Assembly: GCA_902789325.1 (NCBI GenBank)
Contig: CADANN010000019.1
Coordinates: 1-41,540, forward strand
Length of the DNA stretch: 41,540 bases
Direction of reading: 5' to 3'
From: an uncultured Spirochaetaceae bacterium
Lineage (GTDB): Bacteria; Spirochaetota; Spirochaetia; Treponematales; Treponemataceae
The position numbers and the translations under genes are program-made. The stretch's first letter is position 1. Each line of letters begins with the position of its first letter. The notes below the pieces were generated by a model. That model had not been told where the DNA came from. It worked only from the letters and a program-made list of their open reading frames with translations, and searched no databases. Below, piece by piece: positions 7,887 through 17,400 of this stretch.

Positions 7887-8771
7887 ATGATTTATGTACT
7901 TATTGCAGTTGCAGTTTTAATTATGGTTCTGATTATCACAAACATCAGAATTGTTTCTCAGTCTAATGCTTTTGTAATTGAGCGTCTTGGAGCTTATCAG
8001 GGAACCTGGAATGTAGGTATCCATGTAAAAATGCCTTTTATCGACAGAATTGCAAAAAAGGTTTCTCTCAAGGAAAAGGTTTTTGACTTCCCGCCACAGC
8101 CGGTTATCACCCGCGATAACGTAACTATGATGATAGATACTGTAGTTTATTTCCAGATTACAGATCCAAAGCTCTACACTTATGGTGTAGAAAAACCAAT
8201 CAATGCTCTGGAAAATCTGTCGGCTACTACACTTCGTAACATCATCGGTGAACTCGAGCTTGATGAATCTCTTACGAGCCGTGACGTTATCAACACAAAG
8301 ATGCGCTCTATTCTTGATGAAGCAACAGACCCTTGGGGAATCAAGGTAAACCGTGTAGAGGTAAAGAACATTGAGCCTCCACAGGCAATCCGCGATGCAA
8401 TGGAAAAGCAGATGAAGGCTGAACGCGAACGCCGCGAGCAGATTCTTATTGCAGAAGGTCACAAGCAGTCTGCTATCCTCGAAGCCGAAGGACAGAAGCA
8501 GGCTTTGATTCTGCAGGCAGAAGCTCAGAAGGAGTCTGCAATCCAAAAGGCAAAAGGTGAAGCAGAAGCTATCCGCGAAGTTCAGCAGGCTAAGGCCGAA
8601 GGTCTTAAGATGCTCAAAGATGCCGGAATGGACAGCGCAGTTCTTAAACTCCGCAGCCTTGAAGCATTCGAAAAGGCAGCTGATGGCCAGGCAACAAAGA
8701 TTATTGTTCCATCTGATTTGCAGAGCCTGGCTGGGGTAGTAACTAGTGTTGCTGAAATTGCAAAGAAATAA
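7887..8771 (+). CDS. SPFH/Band-7 (stomatin, QmcA-like) membrane protein
   Basis: A 294-residue protein with one N-terminal membrane helix (VLIAVAVLIMVLIITNIRIV), then an SPFH domain (AFVIERLGAYQGTWNVGIHVKMPF, ITRDNVTMMIDTVVYFQI, LRNIIGELELDE). A long alanine/glutamate/glutamine-rich coiled coil follows (about 170-240, with repeats of AEGQKQA and AEAQKES type). The C-terminal region includes IIVPSDLQSLAGVV. Such proteins oligomerise into membrane scaffolds, often with an NfeD partner, which is the gene directly upstream. The ribosome site AAGGAGAT lies in the end of the NfeD gene, so the pair is one operon. The 77-bp double-hairpin repeat follows the stop. Confidence 0.95.
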   Translation: MIYVLIAVAVLIMVLIITNIRIVSQSNAFVIERLGAYQGTWNVGIHVKMPFIDRIAKKVSLKEKVFDFPPQPVITRDNVTMMIDTVVYFQITDPKLYTYGVEKPINALENLSATTLRNIIGELELDESLTSRDVINTKMRSILDEATDPWGIKVNRVEVKNIEPPQAIRDAMEKQMKAERERREQILIAEGHKQSAILEAEGQKQALILQAEAQKESAIQKAKGEAEAIREVQQAKAEGLKMLKDAGMDSAVLKLRSLEAFEKAADGQATKIIVPSDLQSLAGVVTSVAEIAKK

Positions 8772-8780
8772 GGAAAAAAC

Positions 8781-8857
8781 TGTCATTCCCGCGCTCGTCG
8801 CGGGAATCTGCACAAGACAGAGATGTACAGATTGTCCGGTCAAGCCGGACAATGACA
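8781..8857. repeat. 77-bp double-hairpin palindromic element
   Basis: Outer ends TGTCATT (8781-8787) and AATGACA (8851-8857) are perfect inverted repeats. Two hairpins lie inside: ATTCCCGCG/CGCGGGAAT (8785-8793 with 8799-8807, loop CTCGT) and ATTGTCCGG/CCGGACAAT (8831-8839 with 8845-8853, loop TCAAG). Each half has the plan TGTCATT-hairpin-AATCTGnACA, the second half inverted relative to the first. It looks like a dispersed non-coding repeat or MITE-like element of the kind that gives IPATSAGMT-type spurious peptides. It may also act as a transcription end for the SPFH operon. Confidence 0.75.
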
Positions 8858-8908
8858 GATAGAATACATTATTCTTTGCAATTTCAACTAACTTTTTGAA
8901 GGAAGGTG

Positions 8909-8917
8909 TGGTATAAT
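8909..8917 (+). promoter_or_regulatory. Extended -10 promoter of the membrane LuxR-type gene
   Basis: TGGTATAAT is a perfect extended -10 element. It ends 6 nt before the ATG at 8924, and no good -35 box is seen 16-18 bp upstream. Transcription would begin at the start codon, giving a leaderless mRNA. Confidence 0.5.
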
Positions 8918-8923
8918 AAAACT

Positions 8924-9640
8924 ATGAATTATAAAAGTTTTTTTGATAAGCCGTTTCGACTCATGTCTATTGTGGGTTTTGTCTATCTTGTAATTATGCT
9001 GCTTCTGAACGTTCTTACGGACTTTTCTTATGAACTTAGTATAATGCCATATTCCAGAATTGTTTCTTACACTGCAGAAAGCCTTGCGCTGGTGCTGTGT
9101 GTGCTTACTTTCTGTCTGTATAACAATCATTTGTTTTATTATGCCGCTCTTGAAATCCTGATTTTCTCTAACCTGTATACCGGCCGCATTTATACAGCGC
9201 TTTTTATTACATCAATCATGTTTATCCTGATGCTGCTGGAAAATCGGCTTGTTTCTAAAAGAAAGCTTACCTTATATATTGCGCTTGAAATCTTAAAAGT
9301 TTTTCTTGTTGTACCATATGGAGCAAAGACTTTTTTTGAATATGTGGGAATTGTTTTATTTTCACTCTGCACTATCGGCTGTATCAATCTGCTTTTCCGC
9401 CATGCCTACGATAGAAAAGAAACTACTCCGGCAAACCTCGATGACTATAGATTATCTGACCGCCAGAAAGACTGTATAAAGGAAATCGTAGTAAATAACA
9501 CAACAATTAAGGCTCTCGCTATAAATCACAATGTAAGCGAAAGTGCAATAAAAAAGGACCTTTCACACATCTACAACGTGCTCGGCATTACCGGCAAGGC
9601 AGACTTGAAGGCCCTTTTTATTGGGTATAATTTTTCGTAA
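8924..9640 (+). CDS. Membrane-anchored LuxR-type HTH regulator (first of two)
   Basis: A 238-residue protein. About six membrane helices fill residues 10-160 (for example SIVGFVYLVIMLLLNVL and YVGIVLFSLCTIGCINLLF). A C-terminal LuxR-like helix-turn-helix follows at about 178-235: YRLSDRQKDCIKEIVVNN, TIKALAINHNVSESAIKKDL, SHIYNVLGI. No receiver or kinase domain is present, so it probably senses something in the membrane and binds DNA from there; this is inference. A similar protein is encoded at 19512-20279. A GTG at 8906 would extend the frame, but the ATG at 8924 directly follows an extended -10 box and no Shine-Dalgarno exists. The first helix begins soon after this ATG. Confidence 0.8.
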   Translation: MNYKSFFDKPFRLMSIVGFVYLVIMLLLNVLTDFSYELSIMPYSRIVSYTAESLALVLCVLTFCLYNNHLFYYAALEILIFSNLYTGRIYTALFITSIMFILMLLENRLVSKRKLTLYIALEILKVFLVVPYGAKTFFEYVGIVLFSLCTIGCINLLFRHAYDRKETTPANLDDYRLSDRQKDCIKEIVVNNTTIKALAINHNVSESAIKKDLSHIYNVLGITGKADLKALFIGYNFS

Positions 9641-9673
9641 AGGTGCTCGCAAGTCTCGCACCGAGACGTTCTT

Positions 9674-9727
9674 TCGATGAACCTAAAACGACCCGCTGTC
9701 GCAGCTCGTTTTTTAACGGTTCTTCGA
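9674..9727. terminator. Long hairpin acting as probable bidirectional terminator
   Basis: Arms TCGATGAACC (9674-9683) and GGTTCTTCGA (9718-9727) pair with one mismatch. Inside, AAAACGA (9685-9691) pairs with TCGTTTT (9706-9712), and GCTG (9695-9698) with CAGC (9702-9705). A T6 run at 9709-9714 follows the inner stem on the plus strand. It sits between the convergent stops of the LuxR-type gene and purM. Confidence 0.65.
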
Positions 9728-9729
9728 TT

Positions 9730-10827
9730 TTAGTCATCCTCAAAAAGAACAGCGTCTTTCTGTGAATTAACTTCGCCCTTTGCGTATTCTACGCGACCAA
9801 TCTTGTATGCTTTCATATCTGGGCAGTAGTCCTTGTGATACTTAGAAGCATTAGCGTTGAACATTTCAAGAACAGCATCAGCTTCTTTTGCATTAACTGC
9901 AAGAACAAAACCAATACCCATATTGAATGTATTGTAAACGTTATCAAAATCAGCACCACGGCGAATGAGCTCACCAAATACAGGAGGAATATCCCAGCTT
10001 GCTCTCTTGATTACAGAAATCAACTGCTTCTTGCCCTCTTTTGCCTTTGGATACATACGTGGAATATTTTCAAAGAATCCGCCGCCAGTTACATGAACCA
10101 TACCGTGGATAGCCTTGCGGTACTTTCCAAGAACTTCCATAACAGGCTTAACGTAAATACGAGTTGGAGTCAAAAGAACTTCACCAATAGTCTTACCAGT
10201 ATCAGTTCCGTTTACAACAAATGGATCATTTACATTTGGAACAAGTTTGCGAACAAGGCTGAAGCCGTTTGAGTGAACACCAGTAGAAGACAAACCAATA
10301 AGAACATCACCTTCGCGGATATCCTCACCAGTAATCATTTCTTTTTTCTCGCCTACACCAACACCAAAGCCGGCAAGGTCATATTTTCCAACATCATAGA
10401 AGCCAGGCATTTCAGCAGTTTCACCACCAAGGAGAGCACAACCAGTATCAACACATCCGTCTGCAACACCCTTTACAAGGTCAGCAGCAACATCAGCATC
10501 AAGCTTACCGCAGGCAACATAATCAAGGAAGAAGAGAGGCTGAACACCAGAGCAGAGAATATCGTTTACGCTCATGGCTACACAGTCAATACCAACAGTG
10601 TCATACTTTTTCATCTGGAACGCAACATCAAGCTTTGTTCCAACACCGTCAGTTCCGCTTACCATTACAGGATTCTTGTATCCCTTAGGAATTTCGAACA
10701 TACCGTTAAAGCTTCCAAGACCTGTCAAAAGACCAGGAATTGCAGTTCTCTTTGCATGGTCCTTGTACTTATTTACCGCGCGGTAACCTTCTTCTACGTC
10801 TACTCCAGACTCTTTGTAGTTTGCCAT
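9730..10827 (-). CDS. purM: Phosphoribosylformylglycinamidine cyclo-ligase (AIR synthetase)
   Basis: Fifth step of purine synthesis: ATP-dependent closure of FGAM to AIR; cytosolic dimer. The 365-residue protein shows the PurM signatures GVDVEEGYRAV, SGTDGVGTKLDVAFQ, GIDCVAMSVNDILCSGVQPLFFLDY, CALLGGETAEMPGFY and HVTGGGFFENIPRM, plus the C-terminal MGIGFVLAV block. It is slightly longer than typical (~340-350) because of a tail after GRVEYAKGEV. The ATG has a GGGAG-type ribosome site. It lies 10 nt downstream of purE on the same strand, so the pair is an operon read from the purE promoter. Confidence 0.97.
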   Translation of the reverse strand: MANYKESGVDVEEGYRAVNKYKDHAKRTAIPGLLTGLGSFNGMFEIPKGYKNPVMVSGTDGVGTKLDVAFQMKKYDTVGIDCVAMSVNDILCSGVQPLFFLDYVACGKLDADVAADLVKGVADGCVDTGCALLGGETAEMPGFYDVGKYDLAGFGVGVGEKKEMITGEDIREGDVLIGLSSTGVHSNGFSLVRKLVPNVNDPFVVNGTDTGKTIGEVLLTPTRIYVKPVMEVLGKYRKAIHGMVHVTGGGFFENIPRMYPKAKEGKKQLISVIKRASWDIPPVFGELIRRGADFDNVYNTFNMGIGFVLAVNAKEADAVLEMFNANASKYHKDYCPDMKAYKIGRVEYAKGEVNSQKDAVLFEDD

Positions 10828-10837
10828 TGTTTGCTCC

Positions 10838-11332
10838 CTAAAATTTTATATCAATGCCAGACGCTGCAGCGTCATCTGCAAGCTTCTTTCTAAAATCTTT
10901 TAACTTCTGTGAAAGTTCCTTATCATTCAAAGCAAGAATCTGCAGCGCAAGATAAGCCGCATTCTTAGCTGAATTAATACCAACAGTCGCAACCGGAATC
11001 TGTGGAGGCATCTGAACAATGCTCAAAAGTGCATCCATACCACCAAGACCGTTAGACTTGTCGCTAACACACTCAAGAGGAACTCCAATTACAGGAAGAG
11101 TTGTAATACCTGCAATAACGCCTGGGAGGGCTGCAGCAAGACCGGCACCGGCAATAATAACCTGGCAGCCTTCTTTTTCAACCTGTTCAACTGTTTGCTT
11201 AAGTAAAGCCCCGGCTCTGTGGGCAGAAATGATATAAGCCTTGTAGTCAACGCCGAACTCAGAAAGAATATCGGCCGCCTTTTTCATCGTGTCCTTATCA
11301 GACTTTGAACCGAAAAAAATCGCAACTTTCAT
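10838..11332 (-). CDS. purE: N5-carboxyaminoimidazole ribonucleotide mutase, class I
   Basis: Converts N5-CAIR to CAIR in purine synthesis. The 164-residue protein has GSKSD (8-12), SAHR (H38), the GVIAGITTLPVIGVPL region and the class I tail SNGLGGMDALLSIVQMP. Two points differ from the E. coli type: SAHR is followed by AG rather than TP, and the glycine loop reads AGAGLAAALPG, so Ala68 stands where many class I enzymes have His (GGAAHLPG). I recall similar AALPG forms in archaeal PurE, so activity is probably retained. The ATG lies 6 nt after a TATAAC box with no Shine-Dalgarno, indicating a leaderless mRNA. It heads the purE-purM operon. No purK is seen in the window. Confidence 0.93.
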   Translation of the reverse strand: MKVAIFFGSKSDKDTMKKAADILSEFGVDYKAYIISAHRAGALLKQTVEQVEKEGCQVIIAGAGLAAALPGVIAGITTLPVIGVPLECVSDKSNGLGGMDALLSIVQMPPQIPVATVGINSAKNAAYLALQILALNDKELSQKLKDFRKKLADDAAASGIDIKF

Positions 11333-11338
11333 ATAAGA

Positions 11339-11367
11339 GTTATATCATAAAACGCAGTTCGTCACAA
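11339..11367 (-). promoter_or_regulatory. purE-purM promoter (leaderless type)
   Basis: Minus strand: TTGTGA (11367-11362), a 17-bp spacer, TATAAC (11344-11339), then 6 nt and the purE ATG. Spacing is ideal. The gap between -10 box and start codon leaves no room for a ribosome-binding site. Confidence 0.6.
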
Positions 11368-11377
11368 GCGGAACAAT

Positions 11378-11416
11378 TTTTTTGGCCGCCGCCACTAACC
11401 AGCAGCGGCCAAAAAA
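11378..11416. repeat. Inverted repeat with T-tract/stem/A-tract polarity
   Basis: TTTTTTGGCCGC (11378-11389) and GCGGCCAAAAAA (11405-11416) are perfect inverted repeats of 12 bp around a 15-nt loop. The structure directly abuts the stop codon of the giant lipoprotein gene and lies just upstream of the purE promoter. On both strands the T-run comes before and the A-run after the GC stem. That is the reverse of a classical intrinsic terminator, so it may be a 3'-end stabilising hairpin or a protein-binding palindrome instead. Confidence 0.6.
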
Positions 11417-14400
11417 TTAATACGTTACATTTCGGCAGAGGCGGAGACCGGTATAAGAATCATAAGTACAAGCCCAGAGATAATTTGAATATGTCGCATA
11501 ATTCCTTAAGTTATTATTATATGGTGCAGATACGCTCTCATTATCAGCATAACAGCCACCAGCTCTGTATGCCATAATTGGCTCACCATATGGAATAACG
11601 GAAGATCCGTTAATAGTTGTTACACTACTATGATAACGAGCTTCACAATAAGGATCTGTAAAGGTTCCTGCAGGCCAATTATTACCCCAATCTGTAAGAA
11701 TTTCCCATACATTACCAATCATATCATATATTCCAAGTCTGTTTGCTGTCTTAGAACCGACAACTGCCGAATATGACTGCCCATATACCACATAATTGCC
11801 TAATAATGCCCAGTCTGGTAAGCTTGATACACCATACCAGAAATCAACTTTTGACTGATCTCCTCCTCGTGCTGCAAATTCCCACTGAGCACAGGTTGGT
11901 AAATGGTATCCATTATTCTTCAGGTTCTGCTTGCAGCCCCACCATTTAGCATCAGAATCACTTGGAACCTTACTCATATCAAAATTTGCCCAGTCTGTAA
12001 TTCCTTCAACTTCATAACAAGGAGTAAGTCCCTGTAAAGCACTAAGTTTGTTACAGAAAGCTATAGCCTGCTGCCAGCTTATATTAGCCTTTGGAGAGTT
12101 ATTTGATGAACCAGATCCCGTAACCTTATACCACAGCGCATTAGTAACTTCATATGTACCAATTGAATACTTTGTAAGAGTTATATTTCTGCCACCTACA
12201 AATGATCCGCCATCAGTAGGATGATTTGTAATTGATGTCGTAGAACCAATTACTTTTGTAAGAGACGATTTTTGTACATTTGTACCATTAACGACAAGGT
12301 TTCCATCACTTGTAGTGAGTACTACAGATGTTTTTGGTCCACGAACCTCACTGCCATTCTTTTTATGGTATGGCTCCAGATAGAAAGTATGAGATGATCC
12401 ACGAACATAATTAGGAATTATAAGCTTTGCTGTTGAATAACTTCCTGCACTAAATGTTACATAATCTTGCTTAGTAGTCTCACTATCAAGGTAAACATTG
12501 ATTCCGCTTGTATCAGTTTTGCTACTTGGATTCAGCCATCTGATTTTAACAGTTCCCATTGCATCATCAGAATAAATTGTTACAGTAGTACTAATTGCTG
12601 CCGGTGGAGTATAGAAGGATCTTGAAGAAGTTTCTTCTGAATACAGCGATTCTGAATTGATATAGTTATATGCAACTACTTTGAAATTGTATTGAATTCC
12701 ATTAGACAATGATGTATTAGAGAATGTATAACTTGTATTTGTTGTATTTATATTTGACCAGGTAGTTGAAGAAGATGGTTTATAATATACATAGTACTTT
12801 GTTGCTCCATTTAAAGAAGCCTCCCAACTTACTTTTGTTCCTCCATTTACAACCGATACAGATGGATATCCAGGAGTACCTGGTTTTGTTGCTTTAGTAA
12901 GAGTGCTGGTTGATGAGTAATTTGAGTCTGCATTTGTATATGCTACCAGATAAGCATCGTAAATTTGTCCAGGTGAAAGATTTGAAATAGTATAATTTGT
13001 TGCAGAAGAACCAGGAGTTACACTACTGTAAGATGAATCAGTATGCTTCTTATAATACAATCTATAGCCTGTGAAGGTTCCAGCTGGCTTTGTCCATTTA
13101 AATGTCAAACTAGTTGCTGTACGACTATCAAGAGTTAAGGCTGTTGGTGCATTAGGTTTTGTATAACAACTGCTTATAACAGCATCACTTGTTGTTCCTA
13201 TGTTTCCAACTTCGCCAAAATAAGACACAACCTTAAAATCATAACAAGAGCCTGCTATAAGTCCAGTTACAGTACAGCTTGTTGTAGTACTGCTATCATA
13301 AGATATAACATCATCATCTGACCAGTTACTTGAACTATGCAGCTTATAATAAACATTAAAGCCGCTATAATTTCCACCTGCTTTTTGCCAAGAAAGAGAA
13401 ACTGTATTTTTTCCTGTTGAAGAGCATTTCAGATTCTTTACTGGTTCAGCTGGTGTTGTTACTTTGCAAGTATTATCCTCAGTTTCAATTGGATTTTCTA
13501 CACCATCATCATTTGTTGTAACAAACTTAAAGGTATATTCAGTTCCACCATTAAATTTGTCTGTATAACTATATGATGAAGTTGATGACCAGTAATCAAA
13601 ATATGTATCACCGTTATAAATATATACCTGAGAATAAGAACCAGCAGCCGGATAAGTCCAGTCAAGTTTTATTGATTTAGGTCCTATTGCAGTTGCCATT
13701 ACTCCAGATACTGGTAAAGAGTAAGTTCTTCCGCTAACAGGCGACTGTGCCTGTAAAGTCTCTCCATTTTCAATTTTATATGTTGTTACAGTAAAGTCAT
13801 AAGATGTATTTACTGCAAGGTTATTAATAGAATAGTTTGTTGTTGTTTTTGGAAGAGTAATAGTTGTATCACCATATAATATCTTGATGCCATCAAAATC
13901 AGAAGTTGGATTTGTCCAGCTGAGTTTAATTGATTGAGTAGAAACTGGAGTTGCTGTTAAATTTCGAACATTATCAAGTGCGAGAGAACATGCGATTGGT
14001 GCCGTATAAGTTTTTAATTCTGAACCTATATATGTTTCTAACTTAAGGTAATAAAGAGCCTTTGAATCCAATCCTGTAATTGTTTTTGATGTTGTTCCCT
14101 TGGAAATAGAAACTGAAGTTGCAGAACCAGAAGTCAAATCCTCTAATTCTTTACTGTAATATAGTCTATAACCATCATAATTGCCATCAGGTGCATTCCA
14201 TGTAACTTCAAAGCTTGTATCAGATTTCTTTTCTGCATATAAATTATTAGCAGGATTTGGACAAGTTTTGCATGAAGTTGTCAGATTGTCTGTACTATTT
14301 GAAAGTCCATTTACTACAACTTTTACATTATAATCTGTAGCACCAGTGAGACCATCAATTAGTACGCTTGAACTTGTTTTATTAACATTTTTCGTTTCCC

Positions 14401-17400
14401 ATCTTTGTGCAGAAGACTGCTTATACCAAACTGTATAATAATCGAAATTACCAGCAGGAGCTGTCCAACTGACATTAAGTGCGGTATTTGATTCAGCAGT
14501 ATATGACAAACCAGTAACAGGAGAACACTTTGTATTAGTGATTACAGTTTCAGATTCAGTTTGATTTGCCTTAGTACCAAAATAAGAGACTGCTTTTACA
14601 TAATACCTCGTTCCTGCTGTAAGCCCAGTGAACTGTACTGTTGTTGCATCATTAGCACCTAGTTCCTGTGTTTTAGTTGCCGTTGTATCTGGGAATGATT
14701 CATCACTAGAACAATAGATTATATAACCATCAATACCATTTACAGGCTTTGTCCAATTTACAGTACCCTGATTTATATTACTTATAAATGAAGCAGATAC
14801 TTCTCTTGGAGCATTTGGTTTGGTTGTAAATGATGGTAATGTTGTACCACTTGTATAGCAAGGCAAACTGTATTTGTCTCCAGCAGAATCGTAGGTACAA
14901 ACTTCAAACTCATATTTAATACCTTTATCAAGACCTTCGACAGTTGCTTGAGCAACACCATTCTCAGTTGTAAATTCTATAGGCTGCTCTCCAGAGAGTC
15001 CGCCTTTAAGCTTCATTCTAAAGTCTGTAGAGTTTCCTATTGTAGGCTTAGTACAGTTAAGTGTAACAGTGCTGTCATTTACAAGATTTACTGTTACCGA
15101 AGGTGCAGCAGGACGAGTATAGAAACCATCTTCAACAGCATATTCTGTTACATTACCGGCATAATCTTTATATTTTGTAATAATTTCATAACGGGTACCC
15201 GGTTTAAGAGCAAGTGAACATGAATTAACACAATCATCAACATCTGTAAAATCATCTGTTCCCCACTCTCTGTAGGAAATAGTCGCCCCATGATAATCAG
15301 AAACCAATGCAGGATTCCAGCTAAGTGAAACAGCCCCTTGTTCAGCACCGTCTTTAATCTCTGGCTCGTCAATATCAGGAGCTACCTTATCCATACAGAA
15401 ATAGTATTTTGGATAAACAGGATTTTCTGCAGTACCTATATTTTCTGGATATGTATTTTCATTTCCACTACCATCTTTTACAACAAAATACATTGAATAG
15501 ATGCCATCGTCCAAATCATCAAGATAACAATCTGCCAGGATTCTAATATTGTTATTATCTGTAAATCCATATTCAGAAGACGTTCCCAGAGGATTGTTAT
15601 ACTCTATCATCAATGTTGTTTTATCCTCTGTTGTAACTGATTGATAATCTTTATCATAAAGCTTCTCACAAACAATATTGAATGTAGAATCTGGAGCAGT
15701 ATTATCCTCTGCTTTCAGAAATAAACTGAATTTTCCACCAGCAAAATATTTTAATGAATCGATACCAGTAGCATTCAAATCAAAAGCATCAGAACTTGGC
15801 AACAACGCATTTTGCTTAGAGTCCTTTATAATCAGGTCATCATTACCAATTGTTGGAGGATCATTATCCGTCTTTCCATTTACAAGATACTGCCATTTTT
15901 CGGCACGGCTCATAGAAATATCTTTTCCACCAGTCTTGTAGAAAAAGTTTTCATTCAGCATTACGGAAACTCGAACACCAGGATTAATTGGCGTTGCTCT
16001 ATTAACAGGAATAGATAGAGTTCGTGCATTTTCAAATACTGGTGCCTTAAAAAATCTATTAAGATTCTCATCATTACGTGAATTAGTAATTAAAATGTTC
16101 TTAAAGAATACTTCTTCACCTTTTTTGTATCCGTAATATTTTGTATTCGGGTCGTTTTCCTTTACAGGTAGTAACGTATATTCATTTTCAAAATCGAACT
16201 CATTTGTAAGAGCTTCCAGTTCTTTGTCCGTATAATAAATGGAATCTTCTTCCATGTTTGTATCAAACATTACCTGAATTGTTGTGTCTCGCAAAACACC
16301 AGAAGCTACATAAGACGGTGAATTAGAAATAATACGTGGACGTTCCACTAATTCAGGTTGAATTGACAAACTTATTTCTTCATCTTCTGCAGGAATTTGA
16401 ATCAGTTCAAATTCTGTTTTTTCACTGGAAGCATCTGTAAAAGTAATATATGTATTTTCAGCCTTACCATTATTTCCATCAATTGCATCAGCTATTATTT
16501 CATTACCAGTTTTTTCATTTATAATTTTCCATCTTATAAAGGCATAATCGCTAACCGCATCGAATTCAATCGGATTTTTTACACCAATCTTATATTTCTT
16601 CTTTCCTTTTCCAGGTGTAAAGGTTCCGTGCTCGCCATCAATCGTTATGTAAGCTTCTGGAATTTTAATAACATACGGCTGAATTACGATTTGATTAGCA
16701 AAGCTTTTTTCAATAGTGAATGTTGGCTGTGTGAGATTTTCGTCTTTGTAAGTTACGGAAAGATTTACAGTTGAAAGCAACTCTGCTTGTTCAGGAATAA
16801 CAAACTCTTCTGAATCATAGCTTATCTTCCAGCCATAAAATCTGTAGTCATCAGAAATTTTATATGACAGAGAGAAAGTTGAACCTACACTGTAATTAAC
16901 GGCAGTTTCTGTATATGGAACTTCACCAACACGCAAGGTACTGTAATCTGCAAGCTCGCCATCAACATGAAGTTTTATTAGCGTTTTCTCCGTAGTTTCA
17001 GAGTTGATAGTATAGGTGTATGTTTTTTCGGAATAGAGGCCTACATTATATTTACCTGTTTGAGATGTAGCTTCGTAGTAAAAGTTGGTTTCGGGAATTA
17101 TAACAGTAATTGCTACGGTGCCGTTTGCGGGAACGGGAATCATGCTGCTTACTTTACCGTCGGTATTGGCCTGGAGTGTAACTTTATTTCCGCTGATTAC
17201 GGCAGGCTTAAAGAAATCCATGGCCGAAACACCTTCTGCAAGACCTGGAATTCTTACGATGATATTTTCGAGACATTCAGCTTTTACAGGTTTGTTAAAG
17301 GTAAGGATGATAGGATTATCACGCGGATAAACCTTATCAGCATTTTTCATATTAAAATCTTCAACAGCAAGACATTCAAATATAACAGGGCTTACAGTAA

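Noticed and set aside
7917..8852. 311-residue open frame on the minus strand across the SPFH gene
   Set aside because: It is the shadow of a clear SPFH gene. Its first residues are read from the double-hairpin repeat, a known source of false IPATSAGMT-type peptides.
9835..10893. Long plus-strand frames across purM
   Set aside because: They lie antisense to an unmistakable purM and have no recognisable domain or ribosome site.
11417..12260. SUMF1-like domain as an active formylglycine-generating enzyme
   Set aside because: It lies at the end of a long adhesin-like lipoprotein, no sulfatase gene is nearby, and the usual paired cysteine arrangement near the C-terminus is not evident.
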